A DNA stretch of 5,583 nt, taken from positions 1-5,583 of the forward strand of contig JBGTKH010000659.1 of the NCBI GenBank assembly GCA_041744735.1. The letters run 5' to 3'. The stretch comes from JBGTKH01 sp041744735. GTDB lineage: Bacteria; Planctomycetota; Planctomycetia; Pirellulales; Pirellulaceae. Below the pieces are notes generated by a model. The model had not been told where the DNA came from. It did not search any database and saw nothing but the letters and a program-made list of their open reading frames with translations. The translations under genes and the position numbers were made by a program. The first letter of the stretch is position 1; each line of letters begins with the position of its first letter. Positions 5,206 to 5,583 of the stretch are shown here, in pieces.

Positions 5206-5583
5206 TTGTTGACGTGCGGGCCGGGGCTGGACCAGCGCGGGGCTACGTCTACATCGTCGCGCTCGAAGGCTGGCCAGATCAGCCTCTCGACCACCGTCTT
5301 CCTCTCCCAGACCCCCGACGACGATGAGCCATTTGTCGAACGGTTGTATCATGCGTTCCAGGCTCGCGGGTTTGACGTTTGGTGGGATCGGGTTTCCATG
5401 CCGTCGCGGCGGCTGACGTTTCACCAGGAGATCCGGGAAGCGATCGCCGCGCGCGAGCGGCTGGTGCTGGTGGTCGTTCACAGGGCCGTCACGTCGGCTT
5501 ACGTGCTACGACGGGGTCGGGAGACCCGCGCCGAGCGCAGTCTGCCCTCCAGGACGACCAAGGTCGTCGCGCCGATCCGCTCG
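5206..5583 (+). CDS. Second TIR-domain protein, N-terminal part (partial, runs off the window, distal part eroded)
   Basis: The frame is open from 5200 (after TAA 5197-5199) to the window end. The only standard starts before the domain are TTG 5206 and TTG 5209, with a weak purine tract upstream, so the start is uncertain. From 5296 the translation reads TVFLSQTPDDDEPFVERLYH, then FQARGFDVWWDRVSMPSRRL, TFHQEIREAIAARERLVLVV and TSAYV. Known of the family: bacterial TIR proteins of the VFLSH-T-x-x-D, GFDVW-[YW]-D, MPSR-x-L-x-F-x-x-E-I type, often fused to NTPase, WD40 or TPR modules. After SAYV (about 5503) the expected [RQ]EW-x-x-A-L helix, which carries the catalytic Glu, is replaced by an Arg-rich stretch. 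A KVVAPI strand then returns near 5561-5578. This suggests small compensating indels or error. It is clearly different in sequence from the TIR at 4573. Confidence 0.6.
   Translation, partial: MLTCGPGLDQRGATSTSSRSKAGQISLSTTVFLSQTPDDDEPFVERLYHAFQARGFDVWWDRVSMPSRRLTFHQEIREAIAARERLVLVVVHRAVTSAYVLRRGRETRAERSLPSRTTKVVAPIRS

Noticed and set aside
5073..5327. Plus-strand open frame of 84 codons
   Set aside because: Arg/Pro-rich, crosses the spacer and enters the second TIR in the wrong frame; no family features.
5077..5481. Minus-strand open frame of 134 codons
   Set aside because: Antisense to the second TIR domain; shadow.
1..5583. CRISPR array, tRNA, rRNA, transposase or insertion-sequence ends
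   Set aside because: No spaced repeats, cloverleaf or rRNA-like sequence, transposase motif or terminal inverted repeats seen by eye.

Overview
The window looks like an accessory stretch of a high-GC planctomycete chromosome or metagenomic contig. The main evidence is the truncated first gene. Its C-terminal tail (GSW-x-P, GRL-[FY]-TT, LEVYYRHLPIY) is typical of planctomycete prenyltransferase/squalene-oxidase-repeat proteins. The overall base composition and the mix of conflict-type domains agree with this. The phylum is an inference. All genes called here are on the + strand.

Layout: (1) 1-198, C-terminal end of the repeat protein. (2) 227-2770, an 847-residue protein with an N-terminal Fe(II)/2-oxoglutarate dioxygenase domain, an acidic linker built on a 36-nt duplication, and a C-terminal half ending in a C-x-C-x2-C site and a basic tail. 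(3) 2874-3692, a DUF4062-type module of the kind normally fused to a STAND/NACHT NTPase. It is broken by an in-frame TGA where a Trp codon is expected, and it stops just before the P-loop would begin. (4) 3689-4576, a zinc-ribbon P-loop GTPase-like protein whose ATG overlaps the previous stop (ATGA). (5) about 4573-5064, a TIR domain strikingly similar to the TIR of animal SARM1, with the catalytic Glu position kept. It has no ATG/GTG/TTG start before the domain; the best initiator is an ATA in an ATAA overlap with the GTPase stop. (6) 5065-5205, no convincing gene, but a G-quadruplex-type motif. (7) about 5206-5583, a second, different TIR domain running off the window, with its distal part eroded.

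Genes 3, 4 and 5 are packed like one translationally coupled operon: DUF4062 module, GTPase, TIR NADase-like effector. By analogy with NTPase-TIR conflict systems, a reasonable hypothesis is that the DUF4062 protein senses, the GTPase switches and the TIR destroys NAD+. GC content falls abruptly at the DUF4062/GTPase junction (rows counted at about 47-57%, against 60-72% just before) and rises again after the TIR gene. The GTPase-TIR pair may therefore be an acquired cassette that replaced the NTPase half of a DUF4062-STAND gene. Two apparent lesions (TGG to TGA in the DUF4062 gene, ATG to ATA at the TIR start) are each explained by one G-to-A change, so the system may be recently inactivated, unusually translated, or affected by sequencing error.
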